Assembly (NCBI RefSeq): GCF_007293315.1
Contig: NZ_VLXZ01000018.1
Location: forward strand, 1 to 55,505
Length of the DNA stretch: 55,505 nt
Direction of reading: 5' to 3'
Origin: Alkalicoccobacillus porphyridii
GTDB lineage: Bacteria; Bacillota; Bacilli; Bacillales; Bacillaceae_D
Under the pieces are notes generated by a model. The model saw nothing but the letters and a program-made list of their open reading frames with translations. It was not told where the DNA came from and did not search any database. This document shows, piece after piece, positions 25,312 to 39,804 of the stretch (positions within the stretch are counted from its first letter, which is position 1; each line of letters starts with the position of its first letter). The translations under genes and the position numbers were made by a program.

Positions 25312-25476
25312 GTACTAAGGTTCCTCCCTTCAGTAAATCTTGTCTATAAAAACTGGTACGTTCTCCTCATTTAAGCAAGTTTCGTGTTAAGAGGCATAGC
25401 CACTTAAAACAAAAAACCCCTAACATTCCTATAATAACATTAAACGAGCTTAGAATCGACTAATCACCTTAGAAAA

Positions 25477-26933
<1,457 letters not shown>

Positions 26934-28229
26934 TTACTTAATAAAGCCTTTATACGAACGTTTGATTAATTGTCCCTCAATCTGTTTCATTGTATCAAGT
27001 GCTACACCTACTACAATTAGCAGTCCAGTACCACCAATTTGAATAGCTTCTGGTAAGTTCATAATTTGAATGAAAATAACAGGAATAATAGCAACTGTCG
27101 CAAGAAAGATAGAACCAACAAAGGTCAAACGGTATAAAATGCGTGTTAAGTAAGTCTGTGTGGTTTTTCCAGGACGGATTCCAGGGATATATCCACCTTG
27201 TTTCTTAAGATTCTCTGCCATTTTCTCAGGGTTAACCTGAATAAATGTATAGAAATACGTAAAAGCAATAATTAGCGCAACAAAGATCACCGCACCGTAT
27301 GGGTTACTTGGAGTAAAAATATCCACAATCACTCGCGCAGTGGCATTATCTGTTCCAAAGAATCCGGCAATCGTTGCTGGAAAGTAGAACAGGGCCGAAG
27401 CGAAAATAACTGGAATAACCCCAGCTGCATTTACCTTTAATGGTAAGTGGGTCGATTGACCACCCGAGGTTGCACGATGGTTCACTTGTCGTTTTGCATA
27501 TTGTACAGGGACCTTACGTAAGGCCTGTTGTACAAAAATTACTCCTACTACAATCAAAAGAACGGCTATTGCAAGTACCAACACTGTTACAATGCTTAAG
27601 AACAGCTGATCGCCTGCGCCCTCGATCTGTGATGAGTAGATCTGATTCAGACCGTTTGGAATACCGGCTGCAATACCTGCAAATATAATAATAGAGATAC
27701 CATTACCAACACCATTAGCGGTGATTTGCTCACCCAGCCACATAAGAAAAGCTGTACCAGCTGTCAAAACCAACGCAATAAACAAATACGTCATTACGCC
27801 AGGATTCTGAATCAGCCCTGGTGCCAAAGAGTTGAAACCAATTGACATCCCTAGTGCTTGAACAAAACCTAAAACGATCGTTCCATAACGAGTTACCTGT
27901 GCCAGCTTACGACGCCCAGCTTCACCTTGCTTTGCCCACTCGGTGAACTTTGGCACCACGTCCATTTGAAGCAATTGAACAACAATGGAAGCTGTAATAT
28001 ATGGCATAATACCCATTGCAAAAATCGAGAAGTTACCAAGAGCCCCTCCCCCAAACGTGTTCAAAAAGCCAAATGCATTCGCCTCATCAAAGAACGTAAG
28101 CACTTCACTATTTGAACCTGGAATTGGGATAAAGCTTCCGATCCGAAAAACAATGAGCATAAGAAGGGTGAATATGACCTTACGGCGCAAATCACCCACT
28201 CGGAAAATGTTGGAGATCGTCCGGAACAT
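26934..28229 (-). CDS. secY: Preprotein translocase subunit SecY
   Basis: 431 aa with ten membrane helices; conserved IPIPGS near the N-terminus and the cytoplasmic loop GIRPGKTTQTYL. It is the protein-conducting channel with SecE (encoded at 54743-54931). The ATG overlaps the rplO stop (TAATG). A small CGGGG/CCCCG hairpin lies in the 63-bp spacer before adk. Confidence 0.97.
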   Translation of the reverse strand: MFRTISNIFRVGDLRRKVIFTLLMLIVFRIGSFIPIPGSNSEVLTFFDEANAFGFLNTFGGGALGNFSIFAMGIMPYITASIVVQLLQMDVVPKFTEWAKQGEAGRRKLAQVTRYGTIVLGFVQALGMSIGFNSLAPGLIQNPGVMTYLFIALVLTAGTAFLMWLGEQITANGVGNGISIIIFAGIAAGIPNGLNQIYSSQIEGAGDQLFLSIVTVLVLAIAVLLIVVGVIFVQQALRKVPVQYAKRQVNHRATSGGQSTHLPLKVNAAGVIPVIFASALFYFPATIAGFFGTDNATARVIVDIFTPSNPYGAVIFVALIIAFTYFYTFIQVNPEKMAENLKKQGGYIPGIRPGKTTQTYLTRILYRLTFVGSIFLATVAIIPVIFIQIMNLPEAIQIGGTGLLIVVGVALDTMKQIEGQLIKRSYKGFIK

Positions 28230-28669
28230 TAAACCACCTCGGTTTTTCCGCCAGCTGCCTCAATAGCTTCTACTGCTGATGCTGAAAACTTGTTTGCTTT
28301 CACAGTTAGCTTTTTCTCTAGCGTACCGTTTCCAAGTACTTTTACACCAGTTTTAACATTCTTAATCGCCTTAGACTCAATAAGAAGTTCAGGTGTAACC
28401 TCAGTACCAGTGTCAAAACGGTTAAGTGTATCAAGGTTAATGACCGTATACTCTTTACGAGTACGATTTGTAAAACCGCGTTTAGGCAAACGACGATAAA
28501 GTGGGTTTTGACCCCCCTCAAATCCTGGACGAACTCCTCCGCCAGAACGAGCATTTTGACCTTTATGTCCCTTACCAGATGTTTTCCCATTACCAGAACC
28601 AATACCACGACCCACGCGATTACGAACTTTACGAGAACCTTCTGCAGGCTTCAACTCATGAAGTTTCAA
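28229..28669 (-). CDS. rplO: 50S ribosomal protein L15
   Basis: 146 aa when read from TTG at 28669 (product [14 protein letters not shown]), which is 6 nt after AAGGAGGTG and gives the usual family length. An ATG at 28690 would add seven residues and swallow the ribosome site. The Gly/Arg-rich [19 protein letters not shown] is typical. Confidence 0.95.
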   Translation of the reverse strand: MKLHELKPAEGSRKVRNRVGRGIGSGNGKTSGKGHKGQNARSGGGVRPGFEGGQNPLYRRLPKRGFTNRTRKEYTVINLDTLNRFDTGTEVTPELLIESKAIKNVKTGVKVLGNGTLEKKLTVKANKFSASAVEAIEAAGGKTEVV

Positions 28670-28700
28670 TGTCGACACCTCCTTATTCAAAAATCTTCAA

Positions 28701-28889
28701 TTATGCTTCTATTTCAGTAACAGTTACCAAGTGACTTACTTTGTTAACCATCCCACGGATAGCTACATTGTCCTCTTGTACAACGGTTTGGTGCATTTTG
28801 CGCAAACCAAGCGTTTTAACAGTAACGCGCTGATTCTCAGGGCGACCAATCAAACTACGCGTGAGGGTAATTTCTAATTTCTTAGCCAT
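28701..28889 (-). CDS. rpmD: 50S ribosomal protein L30
   Basis: 62 aa, with [21 protein letters not shown], the short form found in Gram-positives. Sits between rpsE and rplO. Confidence 0.97.
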   Translation of the reverse strand: MAKKLEITLTRSLIGRPENQRVTVKTLGLRKMHQTVVQEDNVAIRGMVNKVSHLVTVTEIEA

Positions 28890-28903
28890 TTAAATATCCC
28901 TCC

Positions 28904-29404
28904 TTATCCTAAGAGTTCTTCTACGGATTTGCCACGAAGCTTTGCAACTTCTTCAGCACGTTTTAGGTTTGACAAGCCTTGGATTGTAGCACGTACCATA
29001 TTGATTGGGTTGTTAGATCCCAATGATTTAGATAGGATATCGCCTACACCAGCAAGGTCAAGTACTGCACGAACAGGACCACCAGCGATAACTCCAGTAC
29101 CCTCAGATGCTGGTTTAAGAAGTACGCGACCTGCTCCGAAGTGTCCTAGAATTTGGTGAGGAAGTGTTGTACCTACAATCGGAACCTCAATAAGGTTCTT
29201 TTTTGCGTCCTCAACAGCTTTACGGATTGCTTCAGGAACCTCCTGAGCTTTACCCATTCCAAAACCTACGTGTCCGTTTTTATCGCCAACTACAACCAAT
29301 GCAGCAAAACGAAAACGACGTCCGCCTTTTACTACTTTCGCTACACGGTTAACCGTAACGACTTTTTCTTCAAGTTCTAACGTATTAGGGTCAATACGAC
29401 GCAT
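28904..29404 (-). CDS. rpsE: 30S ribosomal protein S5
   Basis: 166 aa. The dsRBD-like N-terminal half contains [18 protein letters not shown] and the [15 protein letters not shown] block, followed by the [15 protein letters not shown] segment. It supports decoding accuracy and helicase activity at the mRNA entrance. GGAGGG precedes ATG 29404. Confidence 0.97.
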   Translation of the reverse strand: MRRIDPNTLELEEKVVTVNRVAKVVKGGRRFRFAALVVVGDKNGHVGFGMGKAQEVPEAIRKAVEDAKKNLIEVPIVGTTLPHQILGHFGAGRVLLKPASEGTGVIAGGPVRAVLDLAGVGDILSKSLGSNNPINMVRATIQGLSNLKRAEEVAKLRGKSVEELLG

Positions 29405-29427
29405 TTATTTTCCCTCCTTATCTGTTC

Positions 29428-29790
29428 TTAGAATTTCAGACCAGCCTCGCGCGCTGCATCTGCAAGTGTTGCTACACGTCCGTGATAAATGTATCCACCA
29501 CGGTCAAAAACGATTGTTTCATGTCCTTTATCCACTGCACGTTTTGCTACTAGGGAACCAACTTTTTCAGCTGCTTCTTTGTTCGCACCGTTCTCAAGAC
29601 CAAGCTCTTTATCTAGTGAAGAAGCTTGAGCTAAAGTAACACCATTTACATCATCAATCAATTGAGCATAAATGTGTTTAGAAGAACGGAAAACGTTAAG
29701 ACGTGGACGCTCTGCAGTACCAGTGATGGCACGACGAACATGAGCATGTCTTTTCTTACGTGCCTGATTCTTATTCGGCTTCGTAATCAT
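29428..29790 (-). CDS. rplR: 50S ribosomal protein L18
   Basis: 120 aa, with [20 protein letters not shown] and the end [23 protein letters not shown]. It binds 5S rRNA with L5. Confidence 0.97.
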   Translation of the reverse strand: MITKPNKNQARKKRHAHVRRAITGTAERPRLNVFRSSKHIYAQLIDDVNGVTLAQASSLDKELGLENGANKEAAEKVGSLVAKRAVDKGHETIVFDRGGYIYHGRVATLADAAREAGLKF

Positions 29791-29820
29791 TGAACGTCAT
29801 TCCTTTCGCTAGCTAATTAA

Positions 29821-30357
29821 TTATTTACCAGTTTTTCCTTCTTTGCGGCGAACATTTTCACCTTCGTAGCGAATTCCTTTACCTTTGTACGGCTCAGGTA
29901 GGCGAACAGCACGGATGTTAGAAGCAAGTGCTCCAACTGCCTGCTTATCGATTCCTTTAATAACTACTTTTGTATTTGAAGGAACATCAATTTCAATACC
30001 ATCAGCTGGTACGATCTCAACCGGGTGAGAGTACCCAACATTAAGAACTAGTTTTTGTCCTGATTTAGATGCACGGTAACCAACACCTACAAGCTCAAGT
30101 CCACGTTCGAAGCCTTTTGTAACACCTTCAACCATGTTGTTGATCAAGCTGCGTGTTGTACCATGAAGAGCGCGGTGCTCTTTGTGATCAGAAGGACGCT
30201 CAACCGTAATTTCTTTTTCTTCAATATTTACTTTAATGTCCGGGTGCAAATCACGGCTCAGTTCACCTTTAGGACCTTTAACTTTAATAAAAGTACCTTC
30301 TAGTGTAACTGTAACATCACCAGGAACTTCAATTGGTTTTCTACCAACTCGGGACAT
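29821..30357 (-). CDS. rplF: 50S ribosomal protein L6
   Basis: 178 aa two-domain protein: [11 protein letters not shown] at the start and [14 protein letters not shown] near the end. It stabilises the factor-binding region of the 50S subunit. Confidence 0.97.
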   Translation of the reverse strand: MSRVGRKPIEVPGDVTVTLEGTFIKVKGPKGELSRDLHPDIKVNIEEKEITVERPSDHKEHRALHGTTRSLINNMVEGVTKGFERGLELVGVGYRASKSGQKLVLNVGYSHPVEIVPADGIEIDVPSNTKVVIKGIDKQAVGALASNIRAVRLPEPYKGKGIRYEGENVRRKEGKTGK

Positions 30358-30389
30358 ACATTACACCTCCATTCGATTCAAATCCACTC

Positions 30390-30788
30390 TTACCAAACGT
30401 AAGCCAGTACTTCTCCACCGACTTGTTGCTGACGAGCGTCTTTGTCTGTCATAACACCTTTTGATGTTGATACAAGCGCAATACCAAGTCCGCCAAGTAC
30501 ACGAGGAAGCTCCCCTGATTTAGCGTAGACACGAAGTCCTGGTTTGCTGATACGTTTAAGGCCAGTGATTACACGCTCGTTAGTCGAACCGTATTTAAGG
30601 AAAATACGAATCACACCTTGTTTGTTGTCTTCGATATATTCAAAGTCGCGAATGAAACCTTCACGCTTTAAAATGTCGGCAATCTCTTTTTTAATAGTTG
30701 ATGCAGGCAGCTCAAGCTTCTCGTGACGTACTAGATTAGCATTACGAATACGAGTAAGCATATCTGCGATAGGATCTGTCATAACCAT
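30390..30788 (-). CDS. rpsH: 30S ribosomal protein S8
   Basis: 132 aa, [18 protein letters not shown] to the conserved end [10 protein letters not shown] primary 16S-binding protein that acts as the spc operon repressor in E. coli; no matching target is obvious here. AGGAGG lies 9 nt before ATG 30788. Confidence 0.97.
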   Translation of the reverse strand: MVMTDPIADMLTRIRNANLVRHEKLELPASTIKKEIADILKREGFIRDFEYIEDNKQGVIRIFLKYGSTNERVITGLKRISKPGLRVYAKSGELPRVLGGLGIALVSTSKGVMTDKDARQQQVGGEVLAYVW

Positions 30789-30817
30789 GTTTAATTACCT
30801 CCTTCCCGTTCTTGGTA

Positions 30818-31003
30818 TTACCAGCTTGCTTTTTTGACGCCAGGAATTTGACCTTTATAAGCGTATTCTTTAAAGCAAATACGGCAAAGTTTAAATTTCT
30901 TATACACTGAGTGAGGACGTCCGCAATTTTTACAACGAGTATACTCCTGCACTTTGTACTTAGGAGTACGCTTTTGCTTTGCAATCATTGATTTTTTTGC
31001 CAA
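30818..31003 (-). CDS. rpsN: 30S ribosomal protein S14, type Z
   Basis: 61 aa short zinc form. The zinc site is CKNC (about 24-27) and CRIC (about 40-43), separating it from the longer zinc-free S14 paralogue used when zinc is scarce. Located between rplE and rpsH. Confidence 0.97.
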   Translation of the reverse strand: MAKKSMIAKQKRTPKYKVQEYTRCKNCGRPHSVYKKFKLCRICFKEYAYKGQIPGVKKASW

Positions 31004-31033
31004 TGTGTTCCCTCCTATTCAAGAAGACTTATC

Positions 31034-31573
31034 TTACTTTTGAAACGGCATACCCATTTGAGTTAGCAATTCACGTGCTTCCTCATCTGACTGAGCAGTC
31101 GTAACGATAACAATATCCATTCCGCGTACTTTATCTACTTTATCGTAGTTAATTTCAGGGAAAATTAGTTGTTCTTTAACACCAAGAGTGTAGTTACCGC
31201 GACCATCAAAGGCTTTCTTTGAAATTCCGCGGAAATCACGAACACGTGGAAGTGAAACACTAACTAATTTATCAAGGAAATCGTACATACGCTGACCACG
31301 AAGTGTTACTTTAGCACCGATCGGCATACCTTCACGAAGCTTAAAGCCTGCGATTGATTTCTTAGCTTTTGTGATGACTGGCTTTTGACCAGCAATTTCA
31401 GTTAATTCTTCAACTGCTTTATCAAGTGCTTTTGCATTTGATACGGCTTCACCAACACCCATGTTAATAACGATTTTATCTAGTTTCGGAACCGCCATCG
31501 TTGAGCTGTATTTGAACTTCTCAACTAGTGATGGAGCAATTTCCTGAGAGTATTTTTCTTTTAAACGACTCAT
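31034..31573 (-). CDS. rplE: 50S ribosomal protein L5
   Basis: 179 aa, with [19 protein letters not shown] and [16 protein letters not shown]. It binds 5S rRNA and contacts P-site tRNA. AAGGAGG precedes ATG 31573. Confidence 0.97.
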   Translation of the reverse strand: MSRLKEKYSQEIAPSLVEKFKYSSTMAVPKLDKIVINMGVGEAVSNAKALDKAVEELTEIAGQKPVITKAKKSIAGFKLREGMPIGAKVTLRGQRMYDFLDKLVSVSLPRVRDFRGISKKAFDGRGNYTLGVKEQLIFPEINYDKVDKVRGMDIVIVTTAQSDEEARELLTQMGMPFQK

Positions 31574-31601
31574 TTAAAGGGCCTCCTTTCAAACGTGTTG
31601 A

Positions 31602-31922
31602 TTACTTATCTAGCACTTCACCAGAGCGTTTTGCAACCCGTACTTTTTTGCCATTCTCTTCTTTATATCCGATTCGTGTGCGCTCTCCTGATTTAGGATC
31701 TACGTGCATCACGTTCGATGAGTGAATAGATGCTTCCTGGTTAAGGATGCCGCCTTGCGGATTATCCTGAGATGGTTTCGCATGCTTCTTTACTAGGTTT
31801 ACACCTTCAACAAGCACACGACTCTTCTTAGGAAAAGCTTCAAGCACAACTCCTTGCTTACCTTTGTCTTTACCAGCGATCACAATGACTGTATCACCTT
31901 TTTTGACATGCATGTTTGACAT
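31602..31922 (-). CDS. rplX: 50S ribosomal protein L24
   Basis: 106 aa with a KOW domain ([20 protein letters not shown]). It starts assembly at the 23S 5' end. The start at 31922 (MSNMHVKK) has GGAGGTG 5 nt upstream; this puts three residues before the Met used in B. subtilis. Confidence 0.96.
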   Translation of the reverse strand: MSNMHVKKGDTVIVIAGKDKGKQGVVLEAFPKKSRVLVEGVNLVKKHAKPSQDNPQGGILNQEASIHSSNVMHVDPKSGERTRIGYKEENGKKVRVAKRSGEVLDK

Positions 31923-31958
31923 ATTTGCACCTCCTTGGATCTTACCTTCAATCGTTAC

Positions 31959-32333
<375 letters not shown>

Positions 32334-32361
32334 TTACCTCCCTTCAAATCAAGAGCTTCTA

Positions 32362-32622
32362 TTAGATGATTACCGCTTCTTCTACGATTTCAATTAGACG
32401 AAAACGTTTGTCCTTAGAAAGTGGACGAGTTTCCATGATCTTTACAACATCACCGATTTTAGCAGTGTTTTCTTCATCATGGGCTTTAAATTTCTTAGAG
32501 TATTTCACACGTTTTCCGTACAAACGATCTTTTTTGTATGTTTCAACAAGGACCGTAATGGTTTTATCCATTTTGTCGGAAACAACGCGACCTTGATATA
32601 CTTTACGCTGGTTGCGTTCCAT
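32362..32622 (-). CDS. rpsQ: 30S ribosomal protein S17
   Basis: 86 aa from ATG 32622 ([20 protein letters not shown]), with GAGGAGG upstream. A longer frame back to 32733 only overlaps rpmC and is not supported. OB-fold primary assembly protein. Confidence 0.96.
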   Translation of the reverse strand: MERNQRKVYQGRVVSDKMDKTITVLVETYKKDRLYGKRVKYSKKFKAHDEENTAKIGDVVKIMETRPLSKDKRFRLIEIVEEAVII

Positions 32623-32638
32623 TAAGCAAACCTCCTCT

Positions 32639-33928
<1,290 letters not shown>

Positions 33929-33931
33929 GCG

Positions 33932-34273
33932 TTATCCCTCCTTCTTTTCAGTAACTACAATCGTAATATGACTACTACGCTTGTTAATTTTGCTTGCACG
34001 TCCCATTGCACGTGGGCGGAAACGTTTAAGAGTTACACCTTCATCAACAAAGGCTTCACTAATAACTAAATTATTAGGCTCCATCTCGTAATTGTGTTCT
34101 GCGTTAGCAATAGCTGAATTCAGAAGCTTTTCAACTACCGGCGAGGCAGCTTTTGGAGTGTGACGAAGAATCGCCACTGCTTCTCCAACATCTTTGCCAC
34201 GAATCAAATCTATAACCAAACGCACTTTACGAGGAGCAATACGAATTTGTTTTGCAACAGCTTTAGCTTGCAT
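33932..34273 (-). CDS. rplV: 50S ribosomal protein L22
   Basis: 113 aa. The beta-hairpin loop [22 protein letters not shown] lines the exit tunnel; the loop looks wild type without the deletions linked to macrolide resistance. GAGGAGG precedes ATG 34273. Confidence 0.97.
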   Translation of the reverse strand: MQAKAVAKQIRIAPRKVRLVIDLIRGKDVGEAVAILRHTPKAASPVVEKLLNSAIANAEHNYEMEPNNLVISEAFVDEGVTLKRFRPRAMGRASKINKRSSHITIVVTEKKEG

Positions 34274-34298
34274 GGTCTTAACCTCCTCTCTTCAATCC

Positions 34299-34577
34299 TT
34301 AACGTCTTGTTTTTTTGTCGTCAGCAGCGTGACCTTTGTAAGTACGGCTTGGTGCGAATTCACCAAGTTTGTGACCTACCATATCTTCAGAAACGTATAC
34401 CGGTACGTGCTTACGACCATCATAGATTGCAAACGTATGACCGACGAAATCAGGAAAGATCGTAGAACGACGAGACCATGTCTTGATAACCTTCTTATCA
34501 TTCGTTTCGTTTTGCGCTTCTACTTTTTTCATTAGGTGACCATCAACGAAAGGTCCCTTTTTTAAACTACGGCTCAT
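34299..34577 (-). CDS. rpsS: 30S ribosomal protein S19
   Basis: 92 aa from ATG 34577 ([18 protein letters not shown]) with GGAGGGAGG upstream. An extension to 34634 would include that site. Head protein near A-site tRNA. Confidence 0.96.
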   Translation of the reverse strand: MSRSLKKGPFVDGHLMKKVEAQNETNDKKVIKTWSRRSTIFPDFVGHTFAIYDGRKHVPVYVSEDMVGHKLGEFAPSRTYKGHAADDKKTRR

Positions 34578-34640
34578 TGGATTACCTCCCTCCGCGATTG
34601 GCGACCGGCCCTCAGGCTTGAGAACCGAAGCCATATCTCG

Positions 34641-35471
34641 TTATTTTTTACGACGACGTACGATGTACTTGTCAGTAGGATTGTTCTTTTTACGAGTTTT
34701 GTATCCAAGAGTTGGTTTACCCCATGGAGACATTGGAGACTTACGTCCGATTGGAGATCTACCTTCACCACCACCGTGTGGGTGATCGTTCGGGTTCATT
34801 ACAGATCCACGAACCGTAGGACGTTTACCTAACCAGCGTGAACGACCAGCTTTACCAATGTTCACAAGCTCGTGCTCTAGGTTTCCAACTTGACCGATTG
34901 TAGCGCGGCAAGTAGATAGGATGTAACGAGTTTCACCAGAATTTAAGCGAACAAGAACATATTGTCCTTCTTTACCTAAAAGCTGTGCTTCTGCACCAGC
35001 TGAACGAACAAGCTGTCCGCCTTTACCAGGACGAAGCTCGATGTTGTGAATGATTGTACCTACTGGAATGTTGCTAAGTGGAAGAGTGTTACCAACTTTG
35101 ATGTCAGCCTCTGTACCAGACTCTACAACTGTTCCAACTTTTAGTCCTTTTGGAGCTAAAATGTAGCGTTTTTCACCATCAGCATAATGAAGTAGTGCGA
35201 TGTTAGCAGAACGGTTTGGATCGTACTCGATTGTAGCAACGCGTCCTGGAATTCCATCTTTGTTACGTTTGAAATCAATAATACGGTATTGACGTTTGTG
35301 TCCGCCACCTTGATGACGTACAGTCAATTTACCTTGGTTATTACGTCCGCCTTTTTTGTGTAAAGGGGCAAGTAATGACTTTTCAGGCTTATCAGTGGTC
35401 AGCTCAGCGAAGTCTGATACAGACATTCCACGGCGACCGGCACTGGTTGGTTTGTACTTTTTAATGGCCAT
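34641..35471 (-). CDS. rplB: 50S ribosomal protein L2
   Basis: 276 aa; the core [20 protein letters not shown] and the conserved His region [15 protein letters not shown] near the peptidyl transferase centre are intact. Confidence 0.98.
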   Translation of the reverse strand: MAIKKYKPTSAGRRGMSVSDFAELTTDKPEKSLLAPLHKKGGRNNQGKLTVRHQGGGHKRQYRIIDFKRNKDGIPGRVATIEYDPNRSANIALLHYADGEKRYILAPKGLKVGTVVESGTEADIKVGNTLPLSNIPVGTIIHNIELRPGKGGQLVRSAGAEAQLLGKEGQYVLVRLNSGETRYILSTCRATIGQVGNLEHELVNIGKAGRSRWLGKRPTVRGSVMNPNDHPHGGGEGRSPIGRKSPMSPWGKPTLGYKTRKKNNPTDKYIVRRRKK

Positions 35472-35497
35472 CTTAGTTCCCTCCTTCTTTGTTGATC

Positions 35498-35785
35498 TTA
35501 CTCTTCAAAGAAGTCGATTTCTTTGCTTTCAGACGTTAGAGTTACGATGGCTTTCTTACGGCGTGCCGTATAGCCAGTATAACGTCCGAAGCGTTTTGAC
35601 TTCCCTTTGGAGTTAATAGTATTTACGTTTGATACCTTTACTTCAAAAATCTCTTCAACAGCTGATTTAATTTGAGTTTTGTTCGCACGAACATCTACTT
35701 CAAACGTGTATTTCTTATCTTCCATCAGATCAGTTGAACGTTCTGTAATAATAGGGCGCTTAATGATATCGCGAGCGTTTGACAT
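35498..35785 (-). CDS. rplW: 50S ribosomal protein L23
   Basis: 95 aa, with [20 protein letters not shown]. It is the docking site for trigger factor and SRP at the tunnel exit. The ATG shares its A with the rplD stop. Confidence 0.97.
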   Translation of the reverse strand: MSNARDIIKRPIITERSTDLMEDKKYTFEVDVRANKTQIKSAVEEIFEVKVSNVNTINSKGKSKRFGRYTGYTARRKKAIVTLTSESKEIDFFEE

Positions 35786-36408
35786 TATGCAAGCACCTCC
35801 TCTACCTTTTCAACAGCCGCTTTAGTCAAAACAAGCTTGTCGTGCTTAAGCACATCAAGAACGTTGACAGAATCAGCAGTTAAAACAGTGACGTTAGGCA
35901 GGTTACGGCTAGACAGTTCTACATTCTCGTTGTAATCAGAAACTACAACAAGCGCTTTAGAAGCGATAGAAAGTCCAGATAGTACAGCTGCCATTTCTTT
36001 TGTTTTTGCTGCATCAAATTGCAGATCCTCAAGTACAACAACTTCAGCTGCCTGTACTTTGCTAGATAGTGCAGATTTGATTGCTAGGCGACGAACTTTT
36101 TTAGGAAGCTTGAAGCTGTAGCTGCGTGGTGTTGGTCCAAAGACAACTCCACCGCCTACCCATTGTGGTGAACGGATTGAACCTTGACGGGCACGACCTG
36201 TACCCTTTTGGCGCCATGGTTTACGTCCGCCTCCGCGTACTTCAGAACGTCCTTTAGTTTTATGAGTACCTTGACGTAGCGATGCTTGCTGCATCACAAC
36301 AGCGTCATGTAACACACTCTCATTTGGCTCAATTCCAAAAACGGAATCAGCTAGCTCAATATCGCCAACTTCTGAACCAGTTTGGTTAAATACTGTAACT
36401 TTCGGCAT
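35785..36408 (-). CDS. rplD: 50S ribosomal protein L4
   Basis: 207 aa, with the extended tunnel loop [20 protein letters not shown]. In E. coli L4 autoregulates the S10 operon; the Bacillus leader is different. Confidence 0.97.
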   Translation of the reverse strand: MPKVTVFNQTGSEVGDIELADSVFGIEPNESVLHDAVVMQQASLRQGTHKTKGRSEVRGGGRKPWRQKGTGRARQGSIRSPQWVGGGVVFGPTPRSYSFKLPKKVRRLAIKSALSSKVQAAEVVVLEDLQFDAAKTKEMAAVLSGLSIASKALVVVSDYNENVELSSRNLPNVTVLTADSVNVLDVLKHDKLVLTKAAVEKVEEVLA

Positions 36409-36437
36409 GATGTGGCCTCCTTTCTTCTATAGATCGA

Positions 36438-37067
36438 TTAGTTAGCTTTTACTCCGGACTGAATAGATACGTAGCTTTTCTTAGCTCCAGGAACATTTCC
36501 TTTTACAAGAAGAAGATTACGTTCAGCGTCTACTTTTACGATTTCAAGGTTCTGAATCGTTTTTGTTTCTCCACCCATACGTCCAGGAAGAAGTTTTCCT
36601 TTGAATACACGGTTTGGAGCAACTGGACCCATTGAACCCGGGCGACGGTGATAACGTGAACCGTGTGACATTGGTCCGCGGGATTGGTTATGACGCTTAA
36701 TAGCACCTTGGAACCCTTTCCCTTTTGAAGTACCGGTTACATCAACAATATCGCCTTCTGCAAAAGTTGTTACGCTAAGCTCTTGTCCGACTTCATAGTC
36801 ATCTAGAGTAACGTTACGGATTTCCTTGATGTAGCGCTTAGGAGTCGTTTGAGCTTTTGCTGCATGCCCTTCCGACGGTTTTGTAGTGTTGTTCTTCTTC
36901 TGGTCAGCGAATCCAAGTTGGATTGCTTCGTAACCATCAGAGTCAACTGTTTTCTTTTGCAGAACCACGTTTGGTTCAGCTTCAATTACTGTTACTGGGA
37001 TGACTTCGCCATTCTCAGCAAATACCTGAGTCATACCGATTTTTCTACCTAAGATTCCTTTGGTCAT
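36438..37067 (-). CDS. rplC: 50S ribosomal protein L3
   Basis: 209 aa from ATG 37067 ([16 protein letters not shown]), which is 8 nt after AGGAGG; the in-frame GTG at 37076 lies inside that site. The loop [22 protein letters not shown] reaches the peptidyl transferase centre. Confidence 0.97.
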   Translation of the reverse strand: MTKGILGRKIGMTQVFAENGEVIPVTVIEAEPNVVLQKKTVDSDGYEAIQLGFADQKKNNTTKPSEGHAAKAQTTPKRYIKEIRNVTLDDYEVGQELSVTTFAEGDIVDVTGTSKGKGFQGAIKRHNQSRGPMSHGSRYHRRPGSMGPVAPNRVFKGKLLPGRMGGETKTIQNLEIVKVDAERNLLLVKGNVPGAKKSYVSIQSGVKAN

Positions 37068-37151
37068 CCGTGACACCTCCTATATTAATAGTTAATTTAT
37101 TGTTTGCCATTTTATCAAGAGCAGCTATTGCTGCTTAAAAGCAGGTAAAAA

Positions 37152-37565
<414 letters not shown>

Positions 37566-37652
37566 TCATCGATGTCATTGCTGACCCTCATCATCAACTA
37601 AGTGATTGTTATACCTATAAATATATAGATACACTTCGGGCACACTTCTACT

Positions 37653-37681
37653 ATTATAATGACCCAGACGATGAATTGCAA
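37653..37681 (-). promoter_or_regulatory. S10 operon promoter (sigma-A)
   Basis: -35 TTGCAA (37681-37676) and a perfect -10 TATAAT (37658-37653) with a 17-bp spacer on the minus strand. It gives a leader of about 190 nt before rpsJ; the leader contains an ACACCC/GGGTGT stem near 37520-37552. Confidence 0.8.
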
Positions 37682-37959
37682 GGTTTTTTAAAAAGAAATT
37701 TGTTGATAGACAAAGGTTTTTTGAGTTTTTTTGGTTAGAGTGTTAGTGCGGGTAAATGGTAGGGAGATGAATTGTTTTTTTGTGGGAGATAGATTTGGGT
37801 GAATGGACTGCGATTAGTATGTTTTGAGAGTGAGGTAGAATGATGAGATTCATACTGGTAGGTCTGGATATGCTGTCCCGATGGAGCTTCGTTTTCTCCT
37901 TCCATGTATGTTCCCAATCAGACAATTGATTTTGACAATCAATATTCCTATTTAAATTG

Positions 37960-38130
37960 ATTGGCTTCCGCGCACGCACTTTGCTTTTTCGCGCTTCACA
38001 TGATGAATTAAGCGCATTTTCGTTTTTTTTGCGCACTAGCTTGATCTTTCCGCGCATGACGTAATGTTTTTCGCGCATTCTACTTTTTTTCGCGCATACC
38101 CTACCTATTATCGCGCATTTTCCATGCGCG
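37960..38130. repeat. Phased GCGCA motif array (array 1)
   Basis: Eight GCGCA/GCGCT motifs, mostly preceded by T-rich tracts (TTTTTCGCGCAT type), start at 37970, 37991, 38012, 38031, 38052, 38073, 38092 and 38113. Spacings are 21, 21, 19, 21, 21, 19, 21, so three motifs make a 61-bp higher-order unit. A ninth, off-phase GCGCG lies at 38126. The sequences between motifs are not conserved. It lies in the gene-free interval between the S10 promoter and the tuf terminator (37682-38448), with no ORF that looks real. Confidence 0.8.
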
Positions 38131-38190
38131 GCGTGAGAAAACATACTCTCAAGAGATACTAAAAACACTGATGCTAGTACCTATCCAAAC

Positions 38191-38313
38191 AAGCGGACGA
38201 AAACGGTGAGCGACACCTGCGAAATGAAAGGGTTCATTAAGATAAATCGACTCCATCGATTTATCTCATTACCTTCCCACTGTAAACATGCCCCCATTTT
38301 CGGGAGCGGCAGC
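38191..38313. repeat. Palindromic repeat family R2, copy d
   Basis: Same ends as the copy at 8059-8183 (AAGCGGACGAAAA and CCATTTTCGGGAGCGGCAGC). The apex here is GATAAATCGA-CTCCA-TCGATTTATC, a perfect 10-bp stem although its right arm differs from copy b, so pairing rather than sequence is kept. Confidence 0.8.
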
Positions 38314-38448
38314 CGAAGAAACAACACAAGATTCTTCCACTATCGCTTTACGACATTATCATTTTCACCTAAAAATGAAATCTATCACTTTCATCTTAAT
38401 CGCTTCTTTGTTCTTATGACTCTTTCCAACGAAGACTCATAGCACATC

Positions 38449-38481
38449 AAAAAAAGCACCCCATTAATGGAGTGCTTTTAA
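38449..38481 (-). terminator. Terminator of tuf / str operon
   Basis: AAAAGCACTCC / GGGGTGCTTTT stem with loop ATTAAT, followed by a run of U on the minus strand, just after the tuf stop. Confidence 0.9.
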
Positions 38482-38488
38482 TCAACAA

Positions 38489-39679
38489 TTACTTCTGGAT
38501 TGTAGCTACAACACCAGATCCAACTGTACGTCCACCCTCACGGATAGAGAAACGAGTTCCCTCTTCAATCGCGATTGGAGAGATAAGCTCTACAGTCATT
38601 TCAGTGTTATCACCAGGCATAACCATTTCAGTACCTTCTGGAAGATGAACAACACCAGTTACGTCAGTTGTACGGAAGTAGAACTGCGGACGGTAGTTTG
38701 TGAAGAATGGAGTGTGACGTCCACCCTCATCTTTAGATAGTACATAAACTTCTGCAGTGAAGTTTGTGTGTGGAGTGATTGTACCTGGCTTAGCAAGTAC
38801 TTGTCCACGTTGGATATCATCACGAGATACACCACGAAGTAGTGCTCCAATGTTGTCACCAGCTTCAGCATAGTCAAGAAGCTTACGGAACATCTCAACT
38901 CCTGTAACAGTTGTTTTCTTAGCTTCTTCAGCAATACCGATGATTTCGATTTCGTCACCAACGTTAAGTTGACCACGCTCTACACGACCAGTCGCAACTG
39001 TACCACGACCAGTGATTGAGAATACGTCCTCAACAGGCATCATGAATGGCTTTTCAGTGTCACGCGGAGGAGTAGGAATGTACTCATCTACAGCGTTCAT
39101 AAGCTCAACGATTTTTTCTTCGTAATCTGCATCACCTTGAAGGGCTTTAAGAGCAGAACCTTGGATAACTGGAACGTCATCACCAGGGAAGTCATACTCA
39201 GAAAGAAGATCACGTACTTCCATTTCTACAAGCTCAAGAAGCTCTTCGTCGTCTACCATGTCACATTTGTTTAGGAATACAACAAGTGCAGGTACACCTA
39301 CGTTACGAGAAAGTAGGATGTGCTCACGAGTTTGTGGCATTGGACCGTCAGCAGCAGATACTACTAGGATTCCTCCGTCCATTTGTGCAGCACCAGTGAT
39401 CATGTTTTTAACATAGTCAGCGTGTCCTGGGCAGTCAACGTGTGCATAGTGACGAGAATCAGTTTCATACTCAACGTGTGCAGTAGAAATTGTGATTCCA
39501 CGCTCACGCTCTTCTGGAGCACCATCAATAGCGTCATACGCCATTGCTTGACCTTTACCAGAACGCTTTGCAAGTACAGTTGTAATTGCAGCAGTTAATG
39601 TCGTTTTACCATGGTCAACGTGTCCAATAGTACCAATATTGGCATGTGTTTTGGAACGATCGAATTTTTCTTTACCCAT
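38489..39679 (-). CDS. tuf: Elongation factor Tu
   Basis: 396 aa, full length. GTPase motifs [21 protein letters not shown] and SALKAL are intact, followed by the two beta-barrel domains. It delivers aminoacyl-tRNA to the ribosome. The 125-bp gap to fusA contains a CCCTAATAGGG hairpin and a weak TTGTTG/TATAAC pair (16 bp apart) that could be a separate tuf promoter. Confidence 0.98.
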   Translation of the reverse strand: MGKEKFDRSKTHANIGTIGHVDHGKTTLTAAITTVLAKRSGKGQAMAYDAIDGAPEERERGITISTAHVEYETDSRHYAHVDCPGHADYVKNMITGAAQMDGGILVVSAADGPMPQTREHILLSRNVGVPALVVFLNKCDMVDDEELLELVEMEVRDLLSEYDFPGDDVPVIQGSALKALQGDADYEEKIVELMNAVDEYIPTPPRDTEKPFMMPVEDVFSITGRGTVATGRVERGQLNVGDEIEIIGIAEEAKKTTVTGVEMFRKLLDYAEAGDNIGALLRGVSRDDIQRGQVLAKPGTITPHTNFTAEVYVLSKDEGGRHTPFFTNYRPQFYFRTTDVTGVVHLPEGTEMVMPGDNTEMTVELISPIAIEEGTRFSIREGGRTVGSGVVATIQK

Positions 39680-39804
39680 GATTCATTTCCTCCCTTTAAT
39701 TGAACAATTCATTTATTTTTCACTAAAATAGATGGAACTCCCTATTAGGGTTATACACCAATCTTAGCTTACAACAAAACAGTTTCAGAAACAATCCAGA
39801 ATGA

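Noticed and set aside
25312-25476. A ybzG gene between infA and map
   Set aside because: The 165-bp spacer has no frame long enough for the KOW protein found there in B. subtilis.
37960-38130. CRISPR array
   Set aside because: The repeated part is only about 5-10 bp at 19-21 bp intervals; there are no 25-40 bp repeats with unique spacers and no cas genes nearby.
37738-38170. Minus-strand ORFs of 60 and 141 codons upstream of rpsJ
   Set aside because: They run through the GCGCA array and AT-rich spacer, have no ribosome site and no protein-like composition.
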